NCBI GenBank assembly: GCA_037127315.1 | Contig: JBBBDQ010000310.1 | Coordinates: 1,187,001 to 1,251,000 of the forward strand | Length of the DNA: 64,000 bases | Reading direction: 5' to 3' | Source of the DNA: Ascarosepion bandense | Taxonomy: Eukaryota; Mollusca; Cephalopoda; Sepiida; Sepiidae | In this document: piece by piece, positions 1-9,263 of the stretch | Position numbering within the stretch: the first letter of the stretch is position 1 | Layout: the number at the start of each line of letters is the position of its first letter | Position numbers and translations under genes: made by a program | Notes under the pieces: model-generated | What the model saw: the letters and a program-made list of their open reading frames with translations, nothing else | Databases searched by the model: none | What the model was told of the DNA's origin: nothing

Positions 1-105
1 CACAGACGTTTATAGTACAACTGTGTAAATTTTGAAGAAAATCGGATACACACAGACACAGACACATACAAAGTTTCATTTCTAAATAAGTTTAGATTTT
101 CATTC
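1..105 (+). repeat. 3' tail of an interspersed repeat, cut by window start
   Basis: The opening bases (a stretch reading tatagtacaactgtgtaaat, then gaagaaaatcgg, a CA-rich run, and caaagtttcatt..aataagtttagat) match the tail of the better-preserved copy ending near 2660 almost word for word. It is therefore the end of another copy of the same family, whose body lies outside the window. No coding potential is visible. Repeat tails of this kind are common in invertebrate genomes; I cannot name the family. Confidence 0.6.
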
Positions 106-261
106 CTGATTTACACTCTCAACATCTAATATAATTTTCACATCTTGTATATTTCACAATATGAATTTTATCTGTTTTTGTTATGAATATAATGAAATTC
201 TTTGTTTATTATTTATCCCTTATTTTTCGTTATTAATTGCCAAATGTTTAAAATTAATAAG
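106..261. other. AT-rich spacer
   Basis: AT-rich sequence between the repeat tail and the Gypsy integrase relic. I see no gene or structured element. Confidence 0.4.
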
Positions 262-1245
262 TGGTGAGTAAAGGCCATATTCTCTACAAAAGCAGGACAT
301 AGGTTAATGGTAGAAAAAGACACTATATGTAATGCAGACACAATAGTGCCTCTCCAGATTTTAAAGAAGGAGATAATTAAAAGTATGCACAATGATATAT
401 ATTACATTGTCACAGCAACACAAAGAAGGTTAAGACTGCAAGCTTGGTGGCTAGGGTATGATATTGAAGAACACACAAGAAGATGCCCTAAATGTATGGA
501 AATTAAAACATTTAAATAAACCAAATTATATACATGGCTAAAAGACTCATTCTCGGGCTGATCAGAAGTAATAAAGGTGGGAAATAGGAAAGCTGCTACC
601 ATGAAACAAATATTGAGAACAATGTTTGCAAGAAAAGGTGTACCTAAGGCCCTTGTCACCAACAATGCACTGGAATTCTGTGATGAAAATTTAGTGTCTT
701 TAAGCTATTGACAATTCATCATGTGGATAGAAAGCAAAGCCCATCAGTTTTAATGGGTAGGTAAATTAGAGCCCCAATAACCATGTTGTTCACCTTAGAG
801 GAGAAAGTCTGGTACAAAAAAAAAACAAAAAAAAACTAAAAAACAAGGAGGTAGAACCAGAAAGAGCAAGTTTCGTCTTCCAAAAAGAACTGAACACAAC
901 TGTACTAGAAAAAAAGAAGCAACTAATATTAGCTCGCGCTGATCAATTTAGAACTAGGTTTGAGTCTGAAGATGTAGAAATGTGAAACAAGGAACAAGAG
1001 AAGACAGAGGATGGGGAAACTGAAACTGAACAGAATGTGAAGGAAAGTGGAAATGAATTAACAGACCTTTAATATTCAGAATATTCAGAAAAAGTGATAG
1101 GGCATGAAGCTTCTCAGGTTCAGGGAGGTGTAGCATGGTATGCAAATGAAATACACACATAAATAGAGCAAACCTCAGGTACCCGGGAGGAGAAACCACT
1201 TAACTTTTTCTGAGATTTACACATAGCAATACTGAGAACTTTTCA
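262..1245 (+). pseudogene. Gypsy-type integrase relic (copy 1)
   Basis: A 70-codon open stretch (307-519) encodes the zinc-binding N-terminal integrase module: a His pair (MHND, then H in EEHTRR) followed by CPKC, with the WWLGYD segment usual in Gypsy integrases. After stops, the catalytic core continues near 540-710; its second catalytic site reads LVTNNALEF where LVTDNGPEF is normal, so the Asp is lost. A charged C-terminal tail continues to about 1200 with several stops. The last 150 bp are homologous to 4285-4500. The piece lacks protease, RT and RNase H, so it is a broken fragment. Integrase would insert retroelement cDNA; this copy cannot. Confidence 0.75.
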
Positions 1246-1856
1246 TTATCACCTCTTACAATAAACATTGTTTTTCTCAACTCTTTAATTTATTAATTTA
1301 TGTTTCAGAAATAATAATATGCATTTTTAAAAATTAAAGTATGTCAGCAAAGCTGTTAAAAATTATCAAAAAATATATACAGCCTTACTTTCATTCCTAT
1401 TAAAAGTATTGTTTGATGTTTGTCGCTGACTGTCCTGCTTTACAAGTTTTTTTCATACAACACTATTATTAGATGTAAATATAGAGTTATATAACCTGAA
1501 CATAAAACTGAAAACATTTTATTTGCTTTCTCTCTCTTACACACATATACAGACATTGTAGGAGGATATCTATCTCAAAGTAAACCTATCTGGTTTCTAT
1601 TTATGAGCCTTTCTTGTGATCTATCTCAGTCTGAGAACTTGATATAAACAGAATATCTACATTAGCTCATGTCATGCAATCAAAAATATTGTATATTTTC
1701 AGCCATCCATGAATATGCATGATAATAAAATTTTGTTTAAATAGATATTTCTATTAAAAGAAAGTGAGTAAAGTAGCAAAACTAATATTAAGCAAGAAAT
1801 ACAATTTGTTGAATATTTTTAATAACATTAAATAATATCCTTTATATATATACATA
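1246..1856. other. AT-rich stretch without recognised gene
   Basis: I see no coding region, RNA gene or clear repeat structure here. It precedes the start of the interspersed element at about 1857. Confidence 0.4.
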
Positions 1857-2241
1857 TACTAGCAGTATAGCCTGGCGTTGCTCAGGTGTAATGAAAGCTT
1901 TAAAACTAATCCATGGTCCTGGAGCTCAGACTCTTTGGACGTTGGCACAAAAGACTAAAAAGCAATATTTGTTTCCAGTTAAAGTGAAACAGTAGACTGA
2001 AAGAAAAATGAATGGATTAAGTCAAATTTTGATTTCCTGGTATTGATATCAAATAAGTTTTTTTCGTTGTAAACTGAAATTTGAAGGCTAAATAAGTCCT
2101 CTGAGTAAATGGTATCATGGCTGAGACTAAGAACTACAATTATACCTACTTAGAGCCAAACCCAAAGCAAAAACTAAAATAAAAGGACTGAAAAAATACA
2201 GACATACAGGCAGATAACAGACACACACACAAACATCTTGC

Positions 2242-2245
<4 letters not shown>

Positions 2246-2288
<43 letters not shown>

Positions 2289-2334
2289 ATAATATATATA
2301 TATGTTGATAATATATATATATATATATATATTA
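2246..2334. repeat. (TA)n microsatellite
   Basis: Almost pure TA dinucleotides interrupted twice by tgttgataa, inside the interspersed element. The open frame on the minus strand here is a low-complexity artefact. Confidence 0.95.
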
Positions 2335-2572
2335 TCAATTTTCTGCACTATTGTAAGAACTGCAGCCTTGAAACTTCTGAATATTGTTTCTTATGTCTTT
2401 GTCTATGAGTGTATCAAATTTGATTAAAATCAGACCACTCCTTCTATAATCCGATTTTTTCGATTATCAATATTTATTGGGGGTACCTCAACACAAGACC
2501 TAACTAAGAACACTTATAGTACAACTGTGTAAATTATGAAGAAAATCGGTTCAGCCGTTTTGGAGTCTATAG

Positions 2573-2577
<5 letters not shown>

Positions 2578-2621
<44 letters not shown>
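2578..2621. repeat. (CA)n microsatellite
   Basis: An uninterrupted CA run of about 40 bp in the tail of the interspersed element. The truncated copy at the window start has a shorter, interrupted version at the same place. Confidence 0.95.
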
Positions 2622-2624
<3 letters not shown>

Positions 2625-2939
2625 AAGTTCCATTTATGAATAAGTTTAGATATATATATATATAAAAGGCAGAAGGAATACTTTTCTTTATCAATGCATT
2701 TAATTTCTTGAAAGACTTTATCAAGATAAATGAAGAGATTTTGTTTTATAACTTTTATTTATACACTGAAGTAACATGGACAAAAAATATTGTTATGTTT
2801 TCAAATTATTAATTTGAGAATATTTTAAAATATTCATAAAGCTTGTTGTTTAAGGAAAGGTAAACAATAGAGAGTCGTAAGTGATAAAATTCATTATCTA
2901 ATAGACAAAAGTGAGTAAATGTTGAATTTTTATTCTATT

Positions 2940-3320
2940 TTTAAATGTAAACACTGAGGTCTACATCAAGTGCCTTGAGGAGGTAGTGCTGCCCTGCGTC
3001 AAGAGAGTGGCTGTTGGAAGATCCTATATCTGCCTCATGCCACACAAGCAGAAAAACCCAGTCATGGCTGTTAGACAATTTCTGCGACCACATCACTCCT
3101 TACATCTGGCCACCTAACTCCCCAGACTGCAACCCCTTGATTATTATGTATGGGGTGCAGTTGAGCAATAAACCAACAAAACTACTTGTAACACCAAAGA
3201 TGAGGCAACAATCACCAGCTTAAGGAGACCATCCACAAGAGTTGCAAGAGATTCCAAAGTTATCTGGATGCCGTAGTTGAAGCCAATGGTCATTTTATTG
3301 ATTAAATTTACTCTTTAGTA
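2940..3320 (+). pseudogene. mariner-like transposase C-terminal relic
   Basis: Translation of 3014-3150 gives a CHTSRKTQSWLLDNF stretch followed by WPPNSPDCNPLI, which carries the last catalytic Asp environment of mariner transposases (SPD-NPLD-YVWG in intact relatives). The following frames encode the usual C-terminal helix ending near FVEANGHFID. Frameshifts near 3145 and 3205 break the reading frame. Only the last third is present and no terminal inverted repeat was identified. Such enzymes cut and paste DNA transposons at TA sites; this copy is dead. Confidence 0.75.
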
Positions 3321-3399
3321 TTTCAAGATATTCTTGTGTAATTTTGGTAAATATATCTGTTAAAACAAGATGTCAGTGTTATTTTCATTTTTGCTTAAT
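3321..3399. other. short spacer
   Basis: AT-rich sequence that may include the 3' untranslated end of the mariner relic. Nothing distinct is visible. Confidence 0.3.
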
Positions 3400-3970
3400 T
3401 TAAATAACAAATTATCCATCATGCCCTGTACAGTAGTCAGACCTCAGATATCCAGCACTGGTTTGGGGCTCTTGAAAGGGAGTTTAACACTTGAGTACTA
3501 GTTGAGGACATCATGAATTAGTATAGCATCACTGCATCGACCCTGCATTTCTAGGTGTTTAATATCATTGAAAGTTCTGTTTTACCTGTAGTTTGACCAA
3601 GCAGTAGCCCACAATTTCTGAAAATAGTGAAGTGTTTGTCATAGTTACTTTGCTATAACAACAAAGGCGAGCTGGTGGAAGATTAAAATCTTTCACCAGT
3701 TTGCCTTTGCAACATCAGTATTTACGAAATTTTGTGAGCTTACTGTATCAAAGCATTGATAGTTTACTCCACTAATTTTATCCTCCAAGATAGGTCTTGT
3801 AAAGCATTTAGGAGTTTTAGTTGATACTATATTGGTTACTAGCATCGTCTGTGCTGCTGAATCAGTAGAAGGAACAGATTGGCAAAAAATTGCCCTTTTT
3901 TTCTTACACTTGTGGTTTATCAACTTTCACAAAAGACACAATGAACAGGTGTGAGAACTGAGTCTACAAA
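3400..3970 (-). pseudogene. Gypsy gag/protease relic
   Basis: On the minus strand a degraded zinc-knuckle segment (HKCKKKRAIFC) is followed by the aspartic-protease active site, read as CFDTVSSQNFVN where a DTGSS-like motif is expected. Further on, CSDAILIHDVLN aligns with the protease 'ILG-DxL' motif, here with Ile in place of Gly. The open part is 3693-3923; the remainder has many stops. Orientation is opposite to the integrase relic at 262-1245, so they are probably not one insertion. Loss of the active-site Gly and the stops indicate a dead copy. Confidence 0.6.
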
Positions 3971-4259
3971 AATAACATTTACACAACAAAGGTTGTTCAA
4001 AAGATTCCAAGAAAGATTCTGGAACTGTATGAACAAGAGGTGAGGTAGTGGAGTGGGGTGGGTTGTTGGCAGGAACAAAATGATTTTAAGAGGAAGCTTT
4101 ATTCAATGCAATTTGAGTACTGCTCATAAATGAAATGATCTGTAGACCAAAGTAGCTATAAAAATAGAGACTAATAGCAATCTGGGATTTTGGAGTGTCA
4201 TTGACATTCTGAGGGATTGACTGCATGTGTCAGTCGTTCACTTTGTCTGACTCTCTGCC
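3971..4259. other. unassigned spacer
   Basis: Non-coding sequence between two Gypsy relics; no recognised feature. It could belong to either element. Confidence 0.3.
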
Positions 4260-4510
4260 TTTGGGCAGAAAGGAACCCAGGTGGAGCTCAGCCAAAGAGT
4301 AGAAAAAACAAACATAAGATTGATGCAGACCAACCAGAATATTCAAAAGAAGTGATATAGCAACTAATGGCATCAAACATCTCAGGTTCAGGGAAGAGTA
4401 GTGTGGTATGCAAATGAGACACATGCATAAATAGAGCGAACATCAGGCACCAGGAAAAGAAGAAATCACTTAGATTCCTACGAGATTTATACATCACAAC
4501 AGAAACAAAA
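4260..4510 (+). pseudogene. Gypsy integrase C-terminal tail relic (copy 2)
   Basis: About 200 bp here are homologous to 1075-1240. Both read through a gaatattca..aagtgata block, a tctcaggttcaggga block, tatgcaaatga, and end in a stretch coding for basic residues and a TRFIHH-like end. In Gypsy elements this is the extreme C-terminus after the integrase. It contains several stops. The long minus-strand frames over it are shadows. Confidence 0.55.
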
Positions 4511-4549
4511 AAGCAACATTTTTCAGAAAACGTTGATCAGGAGATTACA

Positions 4550-5215
4550 AATTTGAAAGAGAGGAAAACTATGAAAAATAAAATAAAAAATGCTATAAAT
4601 AAAAAGAAAAAATGATATTCAAAGAATAGAAAATCCTGAAAAAGAAAAAATCCTGAAAAAAAAATACTTACATGAGAATGGAAAAAGCTAAAAAGAGAAA
4701 ATTATTAAAAAAAAGAACAAAAATGGTAAAATGAGAAGACCAAAAATGTTAAAAAAGGAATAAAAATACTAAAAAGAGAAGAGAAAAATGCTACTAAGAG
4801 TTTATAATAATGCAAAAAAGAAAAAACTGTTAAACAGATGAAGAATAAAAAATACTAAAAAGAGAATAGTAAAAAGGTTAAAAGAGAATAAAGATATAAA
4901 ATGAATGAAAATCCTAAAAAGAGAATAAATACTAGAAAGAGAAAAAAATGATAAAAAGAAAAAATACTAAAAAGAGGAAAAAAGTAAAAAGGGCTAAAAT
5001 GATAGAGAAAAGCAAAAAATACCAAAAGAAAAAATGCTAAAATGAGAAACAAATGTTAAAGAAAGAACAAAACTACTAGCAAGGCAAGAAGGAATAAAAT
5101 GCTTTAAAAAGGAGAATAAAAATTCTACAAATGAAAGCAATGCTAAACATAGTGAAGAAAAAATACTAAAAAGAAGAAAAATTCTTAAACAAGAAAAACA
5201 AAAATGCTAAAATCC
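4550..5215 (+). repeat. purine-rich degenerate minisatellite
   Basis: About 660 bp made almost entirely of A and G with a recurring degenerate unit close to aatgctaaaaagagaaaaa or aatactaaaaagagaataa (roughly 18-22 bp). T and C appear mainly in the tgct/tact part of each unit. The reverse strand is pyrimidine-rich, which gives a Phe/Leu-rich open frame that is an artefact. Units vary in length, so this is an old, decayed tandem array. Confidence 0.85.
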
Positions 5216-5578
5216 TTTTTTTTTATTTTCCTTTGCATCTTTTTAAATGATGAATCACTAGTTTTCTATTGGGTTAATATTGAGAAAACCTGGAAGCCAT
5301 TAATTATTATTTTTGAAACTTTTTGGCAAGATGGGCAACATTCAGCTTTATATAATGTAAAAGAGCATTATCCTGTTATATTACCTTTCTGTTTGGACCA
5401 GTATGTTTATTTGGTTGTTATATTCAAAACACTTCAACTACTATATACTGATCTTCATCAGATGTCTGTTGTATTTGATAAACTTCTTGGTATTGTACCT
5501 TTCGTTCAATGTACAGGAGTAGATTGTTCTCTTATTGTATTCTATGATTACAGGAAATATTGTATCAGCTGTCTCTAG
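5204..5578 (+). other. unrecognised 124-codon open frame
   Basis: An uninterrupted frame starting inside the end of the minisatellite. The product is hydrophobic and aromatic-rich, with no motif I recognise and no obvious signal peptide or zinc-binding pattern. In AT-rich DNA full of repeats, a frame this long is unusual but not decisive. It could be a fragment of a mobile element read in sense or antisense. I would not call it a gene. Confidence 0.12.
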
Positions 5579-5823
5579 TCTATGCTTCTTTTTGTTACTT
5601 ATCTGATTCTATTGGTGAACCAGATTATACAACTGCTCTACCATGAGGTTAAATTCATGACTACCAGAAAACCCAAATATGCTTTATCTAACACTTTAAT
5701 CCCCTTGGTCATGAATCTTTTGAAGAATCTAGCAGTGTAATTTTTTAGTTTTAAGCCAGTACTCAGCGGGTAAAACTCAGATGGTGACTTTTCTTCCTTA
5801 ATCAGAGATTATCAGATGGTGTT
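5579..5823. other. unassigned spacer
   Basis: No recognised feature between the open frame and the hairpin. Confidence 0.3.
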
Positions 5824-5880
5824 CATAAATCCACTTATCTCACCAATACAAAAATTATTGGTGAAATAAGTGGATTTATG
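5824..5880. repeat. near-perfect hairpin, 25-nt arms
   Basis: The left arm 5824-5848 (cataaatccacttat...) and right arm 5856-5880 are reverse complements at 24 of 25 positions, separated by a 7-nt loop (caaaaat). The hairpin abuts the first base of recognisable LINE homology at about 5881, so it marks the junction of that truncated copy or belongs to whatever inserted there. Confidence 0.85.
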
Positions 5881-6170
5881 GTTTAGAAGAAACAACTGAG
5901 CATGTCTTCTACCATTTTCCTCCAATGCGCTCTCCCTGGGACCATGTTAGTGAGTTAACGGCTCGTATCACTCCCGAACAGCTTGTGTCCATCAATCTCG
6001 TGTATGTATGTGATAATGTGTTACCCTCATATTTTGGAGTGAAACGGATGGTGTTTCTCACATTGCTAGCCGTAGCATAAATGATGATTTGGACATCACG
6101 GATGGAGGGAATCTTGCGACAAGGTTATTTTTATTGACATCTAATCAAATTAGATTCTTTGAGCATATGT
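5881..6170 (+). pseudogene. LINE ORF2 3' fragment (copy C)
   Basis: Homologous along its length to 28402-28690, the end of LINE copy B: both run gtttagaagaaac, then the encoded HVFYHFPP / PWDHVSELTARI.PEQLVSIN series, then the word cacggatggagggaat. The encoded segment lies downstream of the RT domain and includes part of a Cys/His cluster typical of LINE ORF2 C-termini. It is cut on both sides and contains stops. Homology ends near 6170, where the B copy continues with its tail. Confidence 0.75.
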
Positions 6171-6344
6171 CTTTGGGCGAACTTTCGCTTTTTTGAACGA
6201 ACTTTATTATTTGTTTATTTTTTTCATCTTTGGGCAAATTTTTATTCATTATGAATTTTTAGTTTGTTGTCTTTTAATTTTTTTCTTTATTCATTTTTTT
6301 GTCTCTGGGTGACTTTTATTTTTGTTTATGTTTTTGTCTTTTGG
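6171..6344. other. T-rich spacer
   Basis: T-rich sequence with three imperfect repeats of a ctttgggcgaactttt-like word (near 6171, 6228 and 6300). It lies between the LINE fragment and the left arm of the long inverted-repeat element and may be its outermost, unpaired part. Confidence 0.35.
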
Positions 6345-6677
6345 TGCAAACTTAGTAAATTTTCGTTTTAGGTCCTGAAAGCTTTTATCCTTTCAAATTT
6401 TTCCAAAATAGCCTTAATTCCGTGCAAATGTATATGCTGAACTCAAATCAACAATTACTTATTGAAGAAACCTACTTTTATTGATCTTAACAACCAGAAA
6501 AAAATCAAACTTCATTTCGCTCTTTTTGTCACCCACTACCACCATTTTCATATGTTATTCACTGCTGAATGACTTTTGGCGTAGGAAACAAATTTCGGCC
6601 TATTCACTCCCTTTAATGAAATAAATACACGATTTATTTTTTTCGATGCTCAATTTCAGCAGAAAGTTGCATGTGTA
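6345..6677 (+). repeat. left inverted arm, outer block
   Basis: Pairs with 8842-9166. Its inner edge ends at gcatgtgta, where the right arm continues without a break into the next segment. The left arm resumes at 7404, so the intervening 726 bp are an insertion. Confidence 0.8.
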
Positions 6678-7403
6678 GAGGATTTTTACTCCTTTACAAT
6701 TTATATTACGATTTGTCCAACATACAATTCAAGAAAAATAAAGACAACAACTCCAATTTGTAACCAATAAATTAAAATATATTCAATAAACAAACAAAGC
6801 ATGTAATAGTGGTATACATAGAATAGGAGGAAACATTTGTCCCTCTTTAACTGTTTGTTGACCAAAATAAATTCAATGAAGAAAGTTTTTTTCTTGCACT
6901 GAAAAAGTTTGCTATAATTGTTAGAAGGATTTTCATGTAAGAACAAATAACATGAAAAATACAATTATTTTGAATGTAATTGTAAGTGATACAAATTTTG
7001 GTCAAGAGTTCAAAGTTCAAAGGTTCTTGGTGAAAATGTTCAGACAGAAGACAAGGTTCTGTGTCTGTGTGTGCGTTAGGTAAGATATGAGTAGAAAGAG
7101 ACTTACGTCGAGTCCTTTAGCCAGCCTGTTGGTCTACTGATTAACTTGCAAAAGGTTGCCGCTTATAAGGACAGAGAGTGGCTCAACGAGCAAGCGCGGG
7201 GAAAACTTTATTTACATAAAAAAAATGTGTGATTGGCTAAAAATTAACCAATCACCACACACATATGAAAAAGCTGCTTCAGAGCCGAAAGATTAAAGGC
7301 GACTGCGATTGCTAAATTGCCCTGTACAAGAACAGTAGTGATTTATTACCCAATCGCAGACGAGTAAATGACATGGGTAAGAAAAACATAGCAACCGCTA
7401 TAC
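6678..7403. mobile_element. 726-bp insertion in the left arm, GTGTA duplicated
   Basis: The uninterrupted right arm shows that left-arm bases 6677 and 7404-7408 were once adjacent. GTGTA occurs on both sides (6673-6677 and 7404-7408), consistent with a 5-bp target-site duplication. The insert begins gaggatttttactcc and ends gcaaccgctatac. It has no TG..CA ends, no obvious terminal inverted repeat and no long coding frame. It contains a strong hairpin at about 7228-7268 (atgtgtg..attggct / aaccaatca..cacacat). The element type is unknown. Confidence 0.6.
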
Positions 7404-7640
7404 GTGTATTTGCGCGTTTTTGTTTTTTCCCATTTTCTTTTTTTTTTTTGTTGCCTTTTTTTTTATAATTTTCAAAAATATGAAAATAAGTGATAATTGT
7501 AGTTAATTTTTTCCGACGAGAGTTAACTTTCAAATATATGAAAATATAGAATTTTTTAAGAAAGTTAACTTCCAAATATATGAAAATAAGTGATAAATGT
7601 AGTTTAATTAACCTTCAAATATATTGCGTATATTTTTTTT
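7404..7640 (+). repeat. left inverted arm, inner block
   Basis: The inverse of about 8625-8841: both contain ttgccttttt, caaaaatatgaaaataagtg, a ttccgac box and paired agttaactttc words. It continues the left arm after the 726-bp insertion. Confidence 0.8.
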
Positions 7641-7995
7641 TCTGAACTGCTTATTTAAAGCAGTATATTGCTCGTTTTCTATTTTTAAAAGCAATCCCTA
7701 AGCATAGTCAGCTCCTTTACGTTTTCCTGACAGAGGCGAGCAGAATTTATTACTGCATTTTTTTTTAAATTGTCAATATCATTTTTTCCATTTTTTAACT
7801 TTTGACTTTCTTTACAATTGATGTAATTATTGTTTTATTTTCAATGTTAAGTATAAAAATGCTTTACTGTACTAATTATTTTGTTATCTTTGTTATTTAT
7901 AATTTATGTGTATTTTCATATATTTGAAGGTCAAGTTAAACTACACTTATCACTAATTTTCATATATTTGAAAGTTAACTTTCTTCTGAAATTCA
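7641..7995. other. central part of the foldback-like element
   Basis: Mostly unique AT-rich sequence, then from about 7912 a copy of the internal cttatcactaattttcatat unit in right-arm orientation. No gene seen. The short open frame at 7881-8084 is translation of this repeat. Confidence 0.5.
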
Positions 7996-7999
7996 GTCA

Positions 8000-8300
8000 G
8001 TTAAGTGCCATACGTGATACACGCTTGGGCGATTATGTCTCGAAAGAGACATGGCTGACTGGGCAGAGGATTATCCCACAGTAGGTTGCCATTGCTTTCT
8101 GCGGTAGACTGGTTGCCGACCAAGGCTATAGAACCCAATCTGTCGTTGTTATTTAACCCATAACTAGAAGGAATAAACGGATTAATACCTTTCCCAAGGG
8201 TATTTGCGCGTAAGTGAATGCAATGAATTCGGCTGGAATTCGAACTCGGCTCCCCGATTTCTCGTTCCGAGTCGATATCCGATGCACCACAGCGAAGTAC
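8000..8300 (-). mobile_element. Probable tRNA-derived SINE nested in the foldback-like element
   Basis: On the minus strand, 8298 to about 8215 has a tRNA-like layout: a box-A-like ctgtggtgcatcggatatcg and a clear box-B-like gagttcgaattcc (plus-strand ggaattcgaactc at 8237-8249). The insert breaks an internal repeat unit: neighbouring units read ctgaaattaagtacc then A-rich, whereas here the unit is split between ttaagtgcc on the left and gaagtac on the right, a plausible short target duplication. The remaining 200 bp toward 8000 would be the SINE body. No poly-A tail was seen. Confidence 0.45.
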
Positions 8301-8624
8301 AAAAAAAAAAAACAAAAAACAAAAAAAAAACACGCAAATACACGCAATATATTTGAAGGTTAATTAAACTACACTTATCACTTATTTTCATATATCTGAA
8401 AGTTAACTTTCTTCTGAAATTCGAAAAAAAAAAAGAAAAAACATGCAACTATATCACTTATTTTCATATATTTGAAAGTTAACTTTCTTAAAAAAGTCTA
8501 TATTTTCATAAAGTTAACTTTCGTCGGAAAAAATTAAGTAAAACTACAATTATCACTCATTTTCATATATTTGAAAGTTAACTTTCTTCTGAAATTAAGT
8601 ACCAAAAAAAGAAAAAGAAAATAC
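8301..8624 (-). repeat. internal repeat units of the foldback-like element
   Basis: Two to three further copies of the unit (aactacacttatcacttatt, tttcatatatttgaaagtta, actttcttctgaaatt) separated by A-rich stretches ending acatgcaa or acacgcaa. They extend the right arm inward beyond its paired region. Confidence 0.7.
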
Positions 8625-9166
8625 ATGCAATAATTTGAAGGTTAATTAAACTACATTTATCACTTATTTTCATATATTTGAAAGTTAATTTTCTTTTAAA
8701 AAAATTCTATATTTTCAGATATTTGAAAGTTAACTTTAGTCGGAAAAATTAATTAAAACCACAATTATCACTTATTTTCATATTTTTGAAAATTATCAGA
8801 AAAGGCAACAAAAAAGAAAATGAAAAAAAAGCACGCAAAAACATGCAACTTTCTGCTGAAATTGAGTAACGAAAAAATAAATCGCGTATTGATTTTAGTA
8901 AAGGATGTAAATAGGCCGAAAGTTGTTTCCTACGCTGAAAGTTATTCAGCAGTGAATAACATATGAAAATGGTGGTAGTGGGTGACAAAAAGAGAGAGAT
9001 GAAGTTCGATTTTTTCTGGTCGTTAAGATCAATAAAGGTAGGTTTCTTCAGTAAGTAGTTGTTGATTTGAATTCAGCATATACATTTGCACGGAATTAAG
9101 GATATTTTGGAAAAATTTGAAAGGATAAAAGCCTTTGGGACCGAAAACGAAAATTTACCGCAAACT
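8625..9166 (-). repeat. right inverted arm (uninterrupted)
   Basis: Pairs with 7404-7640 (inner) and 6345-6677 (outer). Because it is continuous, it is the reference that reveals the insertion at 6678-7403. The outer tip near 9159-9165 reads ccgcaaac, matching tgcaaac at 6346-6352. Confidence 0.8.
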
Positions 9167-9263
9167 TTTTTTTTTTTCAAGTCTTTTTGTATTAAATATT
9201 TTTCTTTCCTTTCCTCCTCCCCCTACTTTTAAGAACTTTACAATTAGCGCTAATTAAAAGAAA
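9167..9263. other. T-rich leader
   Basis: Short T/C-rich sequence between the foldback-like element and the next open frame; nothing specific. Confidence 0.3.

Larger units (their letters stand above)
1857..2660 (+). mobile_element. Interspersed non-coding element with (TA)n and (CA)n tail
   Basis: The left end reads actagcagtatagcctggcg and the right end runs caaagttccatttatgaata then agtttagata, followed by a TA run. The tail contains gaagaaaatcggttcagccg, matching the window's first 100 bp. Similar start and end words (a cctggcgttgctc-like head, a tcggttcagccgt-like tail) recur around small retroposon-like repeats in many invertebrates. No protein is encoded. Boundaries come from the second copy on the right and from the TA-rich junctions on both sides. 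The family name is unknown to me. Confidence 0.5.
6345..9166. mobile_element. Foldback-like element with long inverted arms
   Basis: The outer block 6345-6677 is the reverse complement of 8842-9166 at roughly 90% identity by eye (for example ttttatcctttcaaattttt on the left pairs with the right arm near 9120). The pairing resumes further in: 7404-7640 is the inverse of about 8625-8841. Taken together the arms are about 540 bp. The inside is filled with repeats of a unit containing cttattttcatatatttgaa plus agttaactttc, in both orientations. No transposase is encoded. Long arms with internal repeats and little unique core resemble foldback-type or other non-autonomous DNA transposons. A target duplication could not be fixed. 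Confidence 0.75.

Noticed and set aside
2127..2348. Open frame rich in Ile/Tyr on the minus strand
   Set aside because: Translation of the (TA)n microsatellite; the same applies to 25293-25577 and parts of 49921-50112 and 60216-60467.
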